From UMGS1124 sp045613165 (GTDB taxonomy: Bacteria > Bacillota_I > Bacilli_A > RF39 > UBA660), in assembly GCA_045613165.1 (NCBI GenBank), contig JAZLAK010000111.1, forward strand, positions 1 through 13,455: a DNA stretch of 13,455 nt, given 5' to 3'. How positions within the stretch are numbered: position 1 is the stretch's first letter; the number at the start of each line of letters is the position of its first letter. Under the pieces are notes generated by a model. The model had not been told where the DNA came from and ran no database searches. It worked only from the letters and a program-made list of their open reading frames with translations. Shown here one piece after another: positions 1 through 7,477 of this stretch. Made by a program: the position numbers and the translations under genes.

Positions 1-219
1 CATAATTTGAGGTTTTAAGGTTATTTTGCAAATATTATTTTTTAAATCTAATGAAACTATATCCTCATCAGTTTCTTTATTAAAAATATTATTATCATAT
101 GAATATTTTATGTCATCAATAACAAATGTTATTTTATTAAAATTTTCTATACAATTTATATTCTTTTTATCTATTATAGTTTCGTTGTTTTTTTCTAACT
201 TAAAATTTATTGATTTCAT
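1..219 (-). CDS. Unrecognised small protein, N-terminal 73 residues (runs off the left edge)
   Basis: An open minus-strand frame starts with ATG at 219 and stays open for 73 codons to base 1, so the C-terminus is outside the window. It begins MKSINFKLEKNNETIIDKKN and continues as short alternating hydrophobic and charged stretches that suggest beta strands. No signal peptide, membrane segment or catalytic motif is visible. A purine-rich AAAGGAAAGAG lies 5–15 bases upstream and could be the ribosome-binding site. It diverges from the penicillin-binding protein gene, with 98 bases between the two starts. Composition and codon use match the other genes. The 90-residue frame on the opposite strand is low-complexity and has no ribosome-binding site, so this strand is preferred. 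I do not recognise the family; a small beta-barrel protein such as the DUF1934 type is only a guess. Confidence 0.65.
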   Translation of the reverse strand, partial: MKSINFKLEKNNETIIDKKNINCIENFNKITFVIDDIKYSYDNNIFNKETDEDIVSLDLKNNICKITLKPQIM

Positions 220-317
220 AGTATCTCTTTCCTTTGTGATAGATTTTATCATACTTTATATAAAAATGCACTTATATTTAAAAAAATATTTTACATAATA
301 TTTTTAGGTGATTTCTT

Positions 318-2228
318 TTGAAAAAAATTAAATTTGGTTTTAAATTATTTTTATTTGGCTTAATCTCTTTTATTGTATGCATGAGTTGTTTATATGTTTA
401 TGCATATTTATCTGGAGGTATTGATATAAAAACTAGCAATTCATTTTATATATATGATAATAAGGAAGAATTAGTATATCAAGGTTCAGGTAATAGTGAA
501 TGGGTTGATTTAGAAGATGTTAGTCCTTATTTTTTAGATGCTATAGTGAGTACTGAGGATAAGTATTTTTATAAACATATGGGTTTTGATTACTTAAGAA
601 TTGCAAAATCTCTATATACTAATTTTAAGAATGGTTATATTTCTCAAGGTGGTAGTACTATAAGTCAACAATATGTTAAGAATATGTATTTAGACTTTGA
701 TAAAACTTGGTCTAGAAAAATACAAGAAGCTTTTTTAACTTTAAAATTAGAAACACACTACAGTAAAGAGGATATTTTAGAGGGTTATATAAATACTATT
801 AATTTTGGTCAAGGTTGTTATGGAGTTAGTGAAGCTAGTAAATATTATTTTAATAAGAGTGCTAGTGAACTTAGTTTAGAAGAAGCTATTATACTTGCTG
901 GTATACCAAAAGCACCTAATACTTATAATCCAGTAGCAAATTATGAAAAAGCAATAAAAAGGGGGAAAATTGTTGCTGAATGTATGTTGAATAATGAAAA
1001 AATTGATAGAAATACATACGATAATTTATTTAAAGAAACTTTAACGATATATGGGAAAAGTGATTTAAATAATTTACAAACTCTTATGTATTATCAGGAT
1101 GCAGTTATGAATGAGTTGGAATCTTTACACGGCATTCCTAGTAGTTTAATAGAATCTGGTGGTTTAAAAATATATACTAATTTGGATATAGAAGCACAGA
1201 CTAAATTGGAATCCGCAGTAATTGATAATATGCAAGATGATAAAACCCAGGTTGCTAGTGTTATTATTGAACCTTCTACAGGTAAGATTATGGCTTTAGC
1301 TGGTGGAAAAGATTATAAAACTAGTCAATATAATCGTGTTACTAGCGCTAAAAGACAAGTAGGTTCAACTATTAAACCTTTCCTTTATTATGCTGCATTA
1401 GAAAATAACATGACTAGTGCTTCAACTTTTTTAAGCGAGAAAACTGATTTTGTATTTTCTAACAATCAAACTTATAGTCCAACAAATTTTGCTGATAAGT
1501 ATGCAAATACTGATATTACTATGGCTGCTGCTTTAGCATACTCTGACAATGTTTATGCAGTTAAAACACATTTGTTTTTAGGTGAGGAAACTTTAGTTGA
1601 AACCATGAAAACTGTTGGTTTAGAAGAAGAATTAGAAGCTATACCATCACTAGCATTAGGTAGTAAAGAAATTAATATGTTAGATTATGCGGTTGCTTAT
1701 AATACCCTAGCAAGTGGTGGTTTTAAACAGGATATTTATTTAATAGATAGAGTTGAAGATTTACATGGTAATGTTTTATATCAACACAAACAAAAAAGAG
1801 AATTAGTTTTAAATACTAATTATCTTTATATATTGAATGAGATGATGAGTAACACATATAATGAAGATTTTATTAGTTATAACTCTCCTACAGCCTTATC
1901 AATAAAAAATAAATTAACGAAAAAATATGCTATTAAAAGCGGGTCAACAAATAATGATTATTGGTTAGTTGGTTATAACCCTGATGTTATGATGATGGTT
2001 TGGACTGGGGAAGATAATAATAAAGATGTTGAATCAAATTATTCTAAAATAACAAAAAATATATGGGCTGATACAGTAGAAAGTATATTAGAAGGAAAAG
2101 AAGAAACATGGTATGATCAACCACAAAATGTAGATGCTGTATATTTAGATGCAGTAACTGGTGAATATACTACCCAAGATAATGGCTCTTTATTTTATTT
2201 TTTGAAAGGTACTGAGCCAGTAAATTAA
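318..2228 (+). CDS. Class A penicillin-binding protein (bifunctional transglycosylase/transpeptidase)
   Basis: This enzyme polymerises lipid II into glycan strands and cross-links the stem peptides on the outer face of the membrane. An N-terminal anchor (about residues 9–32) follows a short basic cytoplasmic tail. The GT51 transglycosylase domain (about 60–240) has the catalytic Glu80 in STEDKYFYKHMGFD, the GGSTISQQ motif at 111–118 and the second Glu145 in LETHYSKEDILEGYIN. The penicillin-binding domain (about 310–595) has all three active-site motifs: STIK at 350–353, SDN at 409–411 and KSG at 540–542. The length of 636 residues is usual for a compact class A PBP. The start is TTG: AGGTGA at 306–311 sits six bases upstream and the next Met is already inside the membrane segment. 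It is the only gene here facing towards the origin, so it meets the leftward fork head-on. The family is certain; which paralogue it is cannot be told. Confidence 0.95.
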   Translation: MKKIKFGFKLFLFGLISFIVCMSCLYVYAYLSGGIDIKTSNSFYIYDNKEELVYQGSGNSEWVDLEDVSPYFLDAIVSTEDKYFYKHMGFDYLRIAKSLYTNFKNGYISQGGSTISQQYVKNMYLDFDKTWSRKIQEAFLTLKLETHYSKEDILEGYINTINFGQGCYGVSEASKYYFNKSASELSLEEAIILAGIPKAPNTYNPVANYEKAIKRGKIVAECMLNNEKIDRNTYDNLFKETLTIYGKSDLNNLQTLMYYQDAVMNELESLHGIPSSLIESGGLKIYTNLDIEAQTKLESAVIDNMQDDKTQVASVIIEPSTGKIMALAGGKDYKTSQYNRVTSAKRQVGSTIKPFLYYAALENNMTSASTFLSEKTDFVFSNNQTYSPTNFADKYANTDITMAAALAYSDNVYAVKTHLFLGEETLVETMKTVGLEEELEAIPSLALGSKEINMLDYAVAYNTLASGGFKQDIYLIDRVEDLHGNVLYQHKQKRELVLNTNYLYILNEMMSNTYNEDFISYNSPTALSIKNKLTKKYAIKSGSTNNDYWLVGYNPDVMMMVWTGEDNNKDVESNYSKITKNIWADTVESILEGKEETWYDQPQNVDAVYLDAVTGEYTTQDNGSLFYFLKGTEPVN

Positions 2229-2264
2229 AAAGTGGATAACTTTGATGTTTTCCACTTTATTTTT
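2229..2264. terminator. Bidirectional hairpin terminator between the PBP gene and noc
   Basis: AAAGTGGA (2229–2236) and TCCACTTT (2251–2258) form a perfect 8-bp stem with a 14-base loop. It is followed by ATTTTTC on the plus strand, and on the minus strand the stem runs into five T residues. The hairpin starts right after the PBP stop codon and contains part of the noc stop codon, so it probably ends both convergent transcripts. Confidence 0.75.
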
Positions 2265-3276
2265 CTATTTTAATAATTATTTGATATAAATCTTCGAAGT
2301 CGTAATCTTCAGTTTCTATTTGGAAACCAGCATCTTTGATTTCTGTTTCTATATCTTTAAGAGAATTAATAACTGAGTCTAAATCTCCTGAAATTATTCT
2401 TTTTTTAGTATCTTTTACTTCTTCTTTTGGTTCTTCTATATCTTCTATTTTAGATTCTTCAGCTGTAGGAATATCAAATATTTCATATTTATCTTGTAAA
2501 GATCTTTTAGAATCTATTATTAATTGTGCTATGTCGTCATTTTCTACAGTTGGTTCATTGTTATTAAAATCTAATGTTTCTATTTGATTTAATAAATCTT
2601 TATTTGTATCATTGTTTAATATATCAAATCTAGATGATGTTCCTGTTGCTTCTGTAGATTCTGTTTCTTTATTTAAAACCTTTTTAATTTCAGCATCTAA
2701 TTGTCTTACTGTATATCTATTATCAATAATTTTATTTAACATATTAATTTGTTCTTCTTTATTACTTAATTGTAATAAACTTCTTGCATGTCTTTCACTT
2801 ATCTTTTCATTCATTAATGCATCTTGAACTTCTTCAGTTAAGTTTAATAATCTTACTTTATTTGCTACAGAAGATTGAGATATACCTAATCTTTTTGCTA
2901 AAACTTCTTGAGTTAAATATCCTCTATCCAATAATTTTTTATAAGATTTTGCTTCTTCTATTGCAGAAAGATTACGTCTTTGTAAGTTTTCTACTAAAGC
3001 AACTTCTGCTGATGCATTATCATCTAAATCTGCAATTATTGCTGGAACTTGATTTAATCCTGCTATTTGACTTGCTTTATATCTTCTTTCTCCTGCTATT
3101 ATTTCAAATTTATCATTTGCTAATTTTCTTAATACTAATGGTTGAATTATTCCGTGTTCTTTAATAGACATCGCTAATTCTTTTAATGCATTTTCATCAA
3201 ATGTTAATCTTGGTTGAAATCTATTTGGAATAATACTTTCTACATTTATATATTGAACGTTTGGTTCTAATTTCAT
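2257..3276 (-). CDS. noc: Noc-type ParB-family nucleoid occlusion protein, lacking the N-terminal membrane helix
   Basis: ParB-family CTP-dependent DNA clamp. Residues 1–115 form the ParB/Srx N-domain with NRFQPR (18–23), GERRY (62–66) and ENLQRRNLS (96–104). The central helix-turn-helix domain spans about 120–200. A long acidic linker (about 205–295) leads to a C-terminal dimerisation segment (297–339) that resembles the end of Bacillus Noc. Noc is favoured over ParB/Spo0J for four reasons: it lies directly downstream of rsmG as in Bacillus; it has GISQSSVANK and ISERHAR where ParB has other residues; Gln134, Lys140 and Arg162 match three of the four residues known to set Noc rather than ParB specificity (the fourth is Asn145 instead of Lys); and a perfect Noc-binding site lies at 7362–7383. 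The protein starts almost at the conserved core, and an in-frame stop nine bases upstream rules out a longer N-terminus. No ParA/Soj gene is adjacent. It has its own promoter and AGGAG at 3286–3290. Confidence 0.88.
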   Translation of the reverse strand: MKLEPNVQYINVESIIPNRFQPRLTFDENALKELAMSIKEHGIIQPLVLRKLANDKFEIIAGERRYKASQIAGLNQVPAIIADLDDNASAEVALVENLQRRNLSAIEEAKSYKKLLDRGYLTQEVLAKRLGISQSSVANKVRLLNLTEEVQDALMNEKISERHARSLLQLSNKEEQINMLNKIIDNRYTVRQLDAEIKKVLNKETESTEATGTSSRFDILNNDTNKDLLNQIETLDFNNNEPTVENDDIAQLIIDSKRSLQDKYEIFDIPTAEESKIEDIEEPKEEVKDTKKRIISGDLDSVINSLKDIETEIKDAGFQIETEDYDFEDLYQIIIKIEK

Positions 3277-3302
3277 AAGCCCCTACTCCTATTCTATATA
3301 TA

Positions 3303-3331
3303 ATAATACTTTATTTTGCTCGAATTTTCAA
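3303..3331 (-). promoter_or_regulatory. Predicted noc promoter
   Basis: On the minus strand TTGAAA (3331–3326) is followed by exactly 17 bases and TATTAT (3308–3303). Each box is five of six to consensus. Transcription would start near 3296, giving a leader of about 20 bases that carries the AGGAG ribosome-binding site. The –35 box lies in the loop of an inverted repeat. Confidence 0.55.
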
Positions 3332-3343
3332 TAGCAAAATAAA
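3310..3343. repeat. 11-bp inverted repeat in the rsmG–noc gap
   Basis: TTTATTTTGCT (3310–3320) and AGCAAAATAAA (3333–3343) are perfect reverse complements with 12 bases between. No T-run follows on either strand, so it is a poor intrinsic terminator. It brackets the –35 box of the predicted noc promoter, which fits an operator or a hairpin at the end of the rsmG transcript. Confidence 0.55.
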
Positions 3344-3361
3344 AAAGAAACTCATTTAGAT

Positions 3362-4066
3362 TCATAATGGTTTCTTTAGTATTTGATTATATTGTCTAGG
3401 ATATTTTTTATCCGTTTTTTTTATTTTTTTGATTATTATAAAATTTCTAATTCCTTCATTGTTTGGTAGATTAATATTTTTAGTAGTTAAATATTCGCCA
3501 CCCAATATATTTATTCCTTTTAGACTATTATTTAATTCTTCTTCATAGTCAGCTTTCATTGCTATAAATTGTCCGTTAATACTAACAAATGGAATAGATA
3601 ATTCTATCAATATTGGAAGATTCTTTACTGCTCTTGCAGTTACTAAATCATAGTGTTCTCTTCTTTCGTTGATAAATTCTTCTGCTCTATTGTTAATAAC
3701 TTCTACGTTTTCAACATTTAAAATATCAATTAGATTTTTACAAAATGTTGTTTTTTTATTATTTGAATCTAATAAAGTTAATTTGATATGAGGAAAAACT
3801 ATTTTTAAAACTAATCCTGGGAATCCAGCTCCGCATCCTATATCTAACATATTTTCTATATTATTAAAATCTATAGTTTGAGATAAAAGTATAGAATCAT
3901 AAAAATGTTTTAAATATACACTTTCTTTATCAGTTATTGATGTTACATTAGTATGTGAATTATATTCTACTAAATAATCATAATATTTTGATAGTTGGTG
4001 TTTTTTAATTTCAGTTAATTTGATATTTAACTTTTCTAATTCTTTATAAAATTCTAATTCATTCAT
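3362..4066 (-). CDS. rsmG: 16S rRNA (guanine527-N7)-methyltransferase RsmG (GidB)
   Basis: SAM-dependent methyltransferase that makes m7G527 in the 530 loop of 16S rRNA. The SAM-binding glycine motif DIGCGAGFPG is at residues 75–84, followed by the acidic ribose-binding position in LLDSN (98–102). TARAV at 143–147 and the C-terminal KYPRQYNQILKKPL are family hallmarks. The length of 234 residues is normal. The start codon lies inside the end of mnmG with an 8-base out-of-frame overlap, so translation is probably coupled. The only Shine-Dalgarno-like run, AAAGGAA, is about a dozen bases upstream and weak. It is the third gene of the mnmE–mnmG–rsmG unit and ends in TGA. Confidence 0.96.
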   Translation of the reverse strand: MNELEFYKELEKLNIKLTEIKKHQLSKYYDYLVEYNSHTNVTSITDKESVYLKHFYDSILLSQTIDFNNIENMLDIGCGAGFPGLVLKIVFPHIKLTLLDSNNKKTTFCKNLIDILNVENVEVINNRAEEFINERREHYDLVTARAVKNLPILIELSIPFVSINGQFIAMKADYEEELNNSLKGINILGGEYLTTKNINLPNNEGIRNFIIIKKIKKTDKKYPRQYNQILKKPL

Positions 4067-5930
4067 TTTTACTATATTCCTTTTTTAAATATATTGCTAA
4101 TATTGATAAATCTGCTGGGTTAACTCCACTAATTCTTGCTGCTTGTGCCATAGTTTCTGGCATTACTGCTTTTAATTTTTGTTTTGCTTCGCTAGCTAAG
4201 TTTGCTACTTTATCATAATCAATATCTTTTGGTATTTGTTTAGATTCTAACTTTAATAATTTCTCTACTTCTTTTAATTCTTTATTTATATATCCTTCAT
4301 ATTTAATTAGAATTTCTACTTGATTATACACTTCTTTATCATATTTATTTTCTATTATATTTTCTTGTAATAATAAATCTATATTTATTTCAGGACGTTT
4401 TAAGAATAAGTAAAGATTAGTACCTGATGCTAATTCAGTAGATTGCATTTTATCTAAAATAACTGGTGTTATATTTTTATTATTTATTTTTGTATTTTTT
4501 AATTCTTCTAATAAAGTATTAATATCTTGTTCTTTTTTTATAAGTTTTTGATATTTTTCTTCACTTATTAAACCAGCTTCGTAACCATATTTTCTTAATC
4601 TTAAATCTGCATTATCATGTCTTAATAGAAGTCTAAATTCTGCTCTACTAGTTAGCATTCTATAAGGTTCTTTTGTCCCTTTTGTTACTAAGTCATCTAT
4701 TAAAACCCCAATATATGATTCGTTACGTTTTAATATTAATGGGGTTTGATTTCTTATTTTTTTTACTGCATTAATACCAGCAATTAAACCTTGTCCTGCT
4801 GCTTCTTCGTAACCGCTTGTACCGTTTATTTGCCCTGCAGTGAATAAATTTTCTATTACTTTAGTTTCTAGAGATGGTTTTAATTGTAATGGATTTATAG
4901 CATCATATTCTATTGCATACGCATATTTTAAAATACGAGCATTTTCTAATCCTGGTAAACTATGAACCATTTTTTCTTGTACATCAGTTGGCATACTTGT
5001 TGAAAAACCTTGTAAATATAAATCATCATAATATAAACTTTCAGGTTCTAAGAATAATTGATGTTTTTCTTTATCTGCAAATCTTACTATTTTATCTTCT
5101 ATAGAAGGACAATATCTAGGTCCTATACCTTCAGCATAACCACCATACATTGCACTTCTTGATAAATTTTCTTTTATTATATTATGGGTATTTTCATTAG
5201 TATAAACTAAATAACATTTTTCTTGTTTATTTTTGTCATATGATATTTCATTTTCACAGTTGAAAGTCCAGTATTCATCGTCTCCTACTTCTTCTTTTAA
5301 TTTAGAGAAGTCTACTGAATTTTTATCAATTCTTTGAGGAGTACCTGTTTTTAATCTTAAAATATCAAAACCTAAATCTTTTAATTTATCACTTAAAAAT
5401 TGTGAACGTCTTTCTCCATGAGGACCTTCTAATTTATTTGTGGCTCCTATTAATATTTTACTTTTTAAATAAGTTCCTGTTGTTAAAATTAAAGCATCAC
5501 AATAAATTTCTTTTCCATCTTCTAATATAATACCTTTTATTTTATTATCATCAACAATTAAGTCTTCTACCATACTTTCAAGAATAGTTAAGTTTTCTGT
5601 ATTTTTTAATTCTTTTAACATATTTTGAGGGTATGTAATTTTATCTGCTTGAGCTCTTAAAGATCTAACTGCAGGGCCTTTACCATTATTTAACATTTTT
5701 ATTTGAATATGGCTTTTGTCTGCAACTTTACCCATTAATCCACCTAAAGCATCTATATCACGTACTATAATACCTTTTGCTGTTCCACCAATTGATGGAT
5801 TACATGGCATATCTCCAATATTTTTTATATTAGAAGTTATTAATGCTGTATTCATTCCCATAGTTGCTGTAGCATGACATGCTTCACATCCAGCGTGTCC
5901 ACCACCTACTACTATTACATCATACTTCAT
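4059..5930 (-). CDS. mnmG: tRNA uridine-5-carboxymethylaminomethyl modification enzyme MnmG (GidA)
   Basis: FAD-dependent partner of MnmE. Together they add the carboxymethylaminomethyl group to carbon 5 of the wobble uridine (U34) in tRNAs that read split codon boxes. The N-terminal dinucleotide-binding loop GGGHAG is at residues 9–14. The family blocks IGGTAKG and MLNNGKGPAVRSLRAQADK follow within the first 110 residues, and the C-terminal helical domain ends in the ARISGVNPADLSIL block. The length of 623 residues is usual. ATG at 5930 is chosen over an upstream in-frame GTG (5939) because it gives the normal MKYDVIVVGGG start and is preceded by AGGTGA at good spacing. The gene begins nine bases after mnmE and overlaps rsmG by eight. 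Confidence 0.97.
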   Translation of the reverse strand: MKYDVIVVGGGHAGCEACHATATMGMNTALITSNIKNIGDMPCNPSIGGTAKGIIVRDIDALGGLMGKVADKSHIQIKMLNNGKGPAVRSLRAQADKITYPQNMLKELKNTENLTILESMVEDLIVDDNKIKGIILEDGKEIYCDALILTTGTYLKSKILIGATNKLEGPHGERRSQFLSDKLKDLGFDILRLKTGTPQRIDKNSVDFSKLKEEVGDDEYWTFNCENEISYDKNKQEKCYLVYTNENTHNIIKENLSRSAMYGGYAEGIGPRYCPSIEDKIVRFADKEKHQLFLEPESLYYDDLYLQGFSTSMPTDVQEKMVHSLPGLENARILKYAYAIEYDAINPLQLKPSLETKVIENLFTAGQINGTSGYEEAAGQGLIAGINAVKKIRNQTPLILKRNESYIGVLIDDLVTKGTKEPYRMLTSRAEFRLLLRHDNADLRLRKYGYEAGLISEEKYQKLIKKEQDINTLLEELKNTKINNKNITPVILDKMQSTELASGTNLYLFLKRPEINIDLLLQENIIENKYDKEVYNQVEILIKYEGYINKELKEVEKLLKLESKQIPKDIDYDKVANLASEAKQKLKAVMPETMAQAARISGVNPADLSILAIYLKKEYSKNE

Positions 5931-5939
5931 ACATGTCAC

Positions 5940-7295
5940 CTACTTTCCTAAACAGAAATTAGCAAATATTTCATCTAACAATTCATCTTTATATGTAGTT
6001 CCTATTATTTCTCCTAATAAGTCATAACATTCTTTTATATCAATAGCTAATAAGTCTATTTCTATATTATTTTCTATTTGTTCTAAGCAATTATCAAGTG
6101 ATTGTAAAGCTTGTTTAACTAATGAAATTTGTCTAGAATTTGACAAGTAATTCATATTACCACTATCTAATTGTTCTAAATTAAACATTTCTATTATTTT
6201 ATTTTTTAATTGGTCTAAATTTTTATAATCTTTTGTATTTCCATATACAATATTTTTACATTCTATTTCTGTTTCATCTATTTTCTTTTCTAAATCATTT
6301 TTATTTACGTAAACTATTAAATTTTTATCTTTAATTGTTTTTATTAATTCTTTTTCTTCTTTTGAAAGTTCTTCATTATTATTTAATACTAATATAACTA
6401 AGTTAGCTTTTTCTAATATTTCTTTACTTTTGTTTACACCTATTTGTTCTACAATATCTTCTGTTTCTCTTATACCTGCTGTATCTATTAAATTTAATAC
6501 AATACCTTCTAGAACAAATTTACCTTCTACTATGTCTCTAGTTGTTCCAGCTACATTTGTAACTATTGCTTTATCTTCTTCTAGTAAAGTATTAAGTAAA
6601 CTACTTTTACCTACATTTGGTTTACCTATTATTGCAACATCAATACCATTTTTTATTAATTTACCATTTTCTGCTTCTTTTAATAATTTTTCTAAATCTT
6701 TTTTTATTTCTAAAACTTTTGGTTTTACTAATTCGTTAGTTAATACAATTGCATCTTCATATTCTGGGTAATCAATATTTACTTCAATATTTGCGCTTAT
6801 ACTTACTAATTTTTTTCTTATTTCGTTTATCATAATTGTAATGCTTCCTGTTACTCCATTTAATGATAAACTTCTACTTTTATCTGTTTCTGCATTAATT
6901 AAATCCCCTACTGATTCAGCTTCTATTAAATCTATTCTTCCATTTAAAAATGCTCTTTTAGTAAATTCACCAGGCTCTGCTAATCTACAACCTTTATTTA
7001 GTAATAGTTCTAATATTTTATTTGTTGTAGAAATACCTCCGTGACAATTTATTTCTACTATATCTTCTGTTGTATAAGTTTTTGGAGCTTTCATAATAGA
7101 AACTAACACTTCGTCTACTACATCTTTTCCATCCACTATATAGCCATAATTTATTGTATGTGAAAGAACTTTAGTTAAATCTTTACCTTTAAAAATACTG
7201 TTAACTAAATGTATAGCATCATTTCCTGATATTCTAACTATTGATATTGCTCCAACTCCCATAGTAGTTGAAATTGCACATATTGTGTCAAACAT
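5940..7295 (-). CDS. mnmE: tRNA modification GTPase MnmE (TrmE)
   Basis: GTPase that drives, with MnmG, the modification of tRNA wobble uridine. The N-terminal folate-binding domain (about 1–118) starts MFDTICAISTTMGVGAISIVR. The G domain sits within a helical domain: GKPNVGKSS (224–232), TTRD (251–254), DTAG (271–274) and NKND (331–334). The C-terminal catalytic cysteine is present in the final CLGK (448–451). The length of 451 residues is standard. An upstream in-frame ATG at 7310 is rejected: GGAGTGG (7308–7302) is well placed for the ATG at 7295, and the extra residues match nothing in the family. It is the first gene of its operon, with a promoter immediately upstream and a Noc-binding site beyond that. 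Confidence 0.97.
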   Translation of the reverse strand: MFDTICAISTTMGVGAISIVRISGNDAIHLVNSIFKGKDLTKVLSHTINYGYIVDGKDVVDEVLVSIMKAPKTYTTEDIVEINCHGGISTTNKILELLLNKGCRLAEPGEFTKRAFLNGRIDLIEAESVGDLINAETDKSRSLSLNGVTGSITIMINEIRKKLVSISANIEVNIDYPEYEDAIVLTNELVKPKVLEIKKDLEKLLKEAENGKLIKNGIDVAIIGKPNVGKSSLLNTLLEEDKAIVTNVAGTTRDIVEGKFVLEGIVLNLIDTAGIRETEDIVEQIGVNKSKEILEKANLVILVLNNNEELSKEEKELIKTIKDKNLIVYVNKNDLEKKIDETEIECKNIVYGNTKDYKNLDQLKNKIIEMFNLEQLDSGNMNYLSNSRQISLVKQALQSLDNCLEQIENNIEIDLLAIDIKECYDLLGEIIGTTYKDELLDEIFANFCLGK

Positions 7296-7315
7296 AGTAC
7301 ACCACTCCATAATGC

Positions 7316-7344
7316 ATTATAACACAAACTTTACATTATTAAAA
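7316..7344 (-). promoter_or_regulatory. Predicted extended –10 promoter of mnmE–mnmG–rsmG
   Basis: On the minus strand, TATAAT (7321–7316) is a perfect –10 preceded by TGT (7324–7322), making an extended –10. A weak –35 TTTTAA (7344–7339) lies 17 bases upstream. The start near 7309 would give a leader of only about 14 bases, just enough to hold the GGAGTGG ribosome-binding site. Confidence 0.6.
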
Positions 7345-7361
7345 GATTATATTTTTTGTGT

Positions 7362-7383
7362 AATTATTTCCCGGGAAATAATT
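7362..7383. promoter_or_regulatory. Noc-binding site (NBS), perfect 22-bp palindrome
   Basis: A perfect palindrome of 22 bp whose centre is ATTTCCCGGGAAAT, identical to the Noc-binding consensus known from Bacillus subtilis. CCCGGG stands out strongly in such AT-rich DNA. It lies in the mnmE–jag gap, about 18 bp upstream of the predicted mnmE –35 box. Noc would nucleate here and spread along the chromosome; a local effect on mnmE is possible but not shown. Confidence 0.88.
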
Positions 7384-7391
7384 TTATTTTA

Positions 7392-7422
7392 TTTACATAA
7401 ATATGTAAAATATAATTTCCCG
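7392..7422. repeat. Short inverted repeat and a Noc half-site next to the NBS
   Basis: TTTACAT (7392–7398) and ATGTAAA (7403–7409) form a 7-bp inverted repeat with a 4-base loop. Just beyond it, ATTTCCCG (7415–7422) repeats the left half of the Noc-binding site, but the right half is not conserved (TACTTT). This may be a decayed second site. Confidence 0.4.
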
Positions 7423-7447
7423 TACTTTTAGTTGGATTTATGTAAAC

Positions 7448-7475
7448 AAAAAACGTCATTTATTTTTGACGTTTT
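7448..7475 (-). terminator. Terminator of the rpmH–rnpA–yidC–jag operon
   Basis: Read on the minus strand, AAAACGTCA and TGACGTTTT (7475–7467 and 7458–7450) form a 9-bp stem with an 8-base loop, and the stem runs into TTTTTTGTTT. It starts three bases after the jag stop codon. This separates the operon from mnmE. Confidence 0.85.
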
Positions 7476-7477
7476 AT

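Noticed and set aside
26..298. 90-residue plus-strand frame rich in Phe, Ile, Leu and Ser
   Set aside because: It is the antisense of the minus-strand gene at 1–219, has no ribosome-binding site, and its hydrophobicity is what the reverse of a Lys/Asn-rich gene gives in AT-rich DNA.
2336..3164. Three plus-strand frames (83, 71 and 126 residues) across noc
   Set aside because: They are shadows of the well-supported noc gene, with low-complexity Leu/Ile/Ser composition and no family resemblance.
5931..5939. GTG start for MnmG three codons upstream
   Set aside because: The ATG at 5930 has AGGTGA at proper spacing and gives the canonical MKYDVIVVGGG start.
4913..7044. Plus-strand frames of 63–113 residues inside mnmG and mnmE
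   Set aside because: Both hosts are complete, conserved genes on the other strand; these frames lack start signals and known motifs.
7296..7310. Five-residue N-terminal extension of MnmE (MEWCT)
   Set aside because: The predicted transcript starts at about this point, GGAGTGG serves the ATG at 7295, and the family starts at MFDTI-like sequence.
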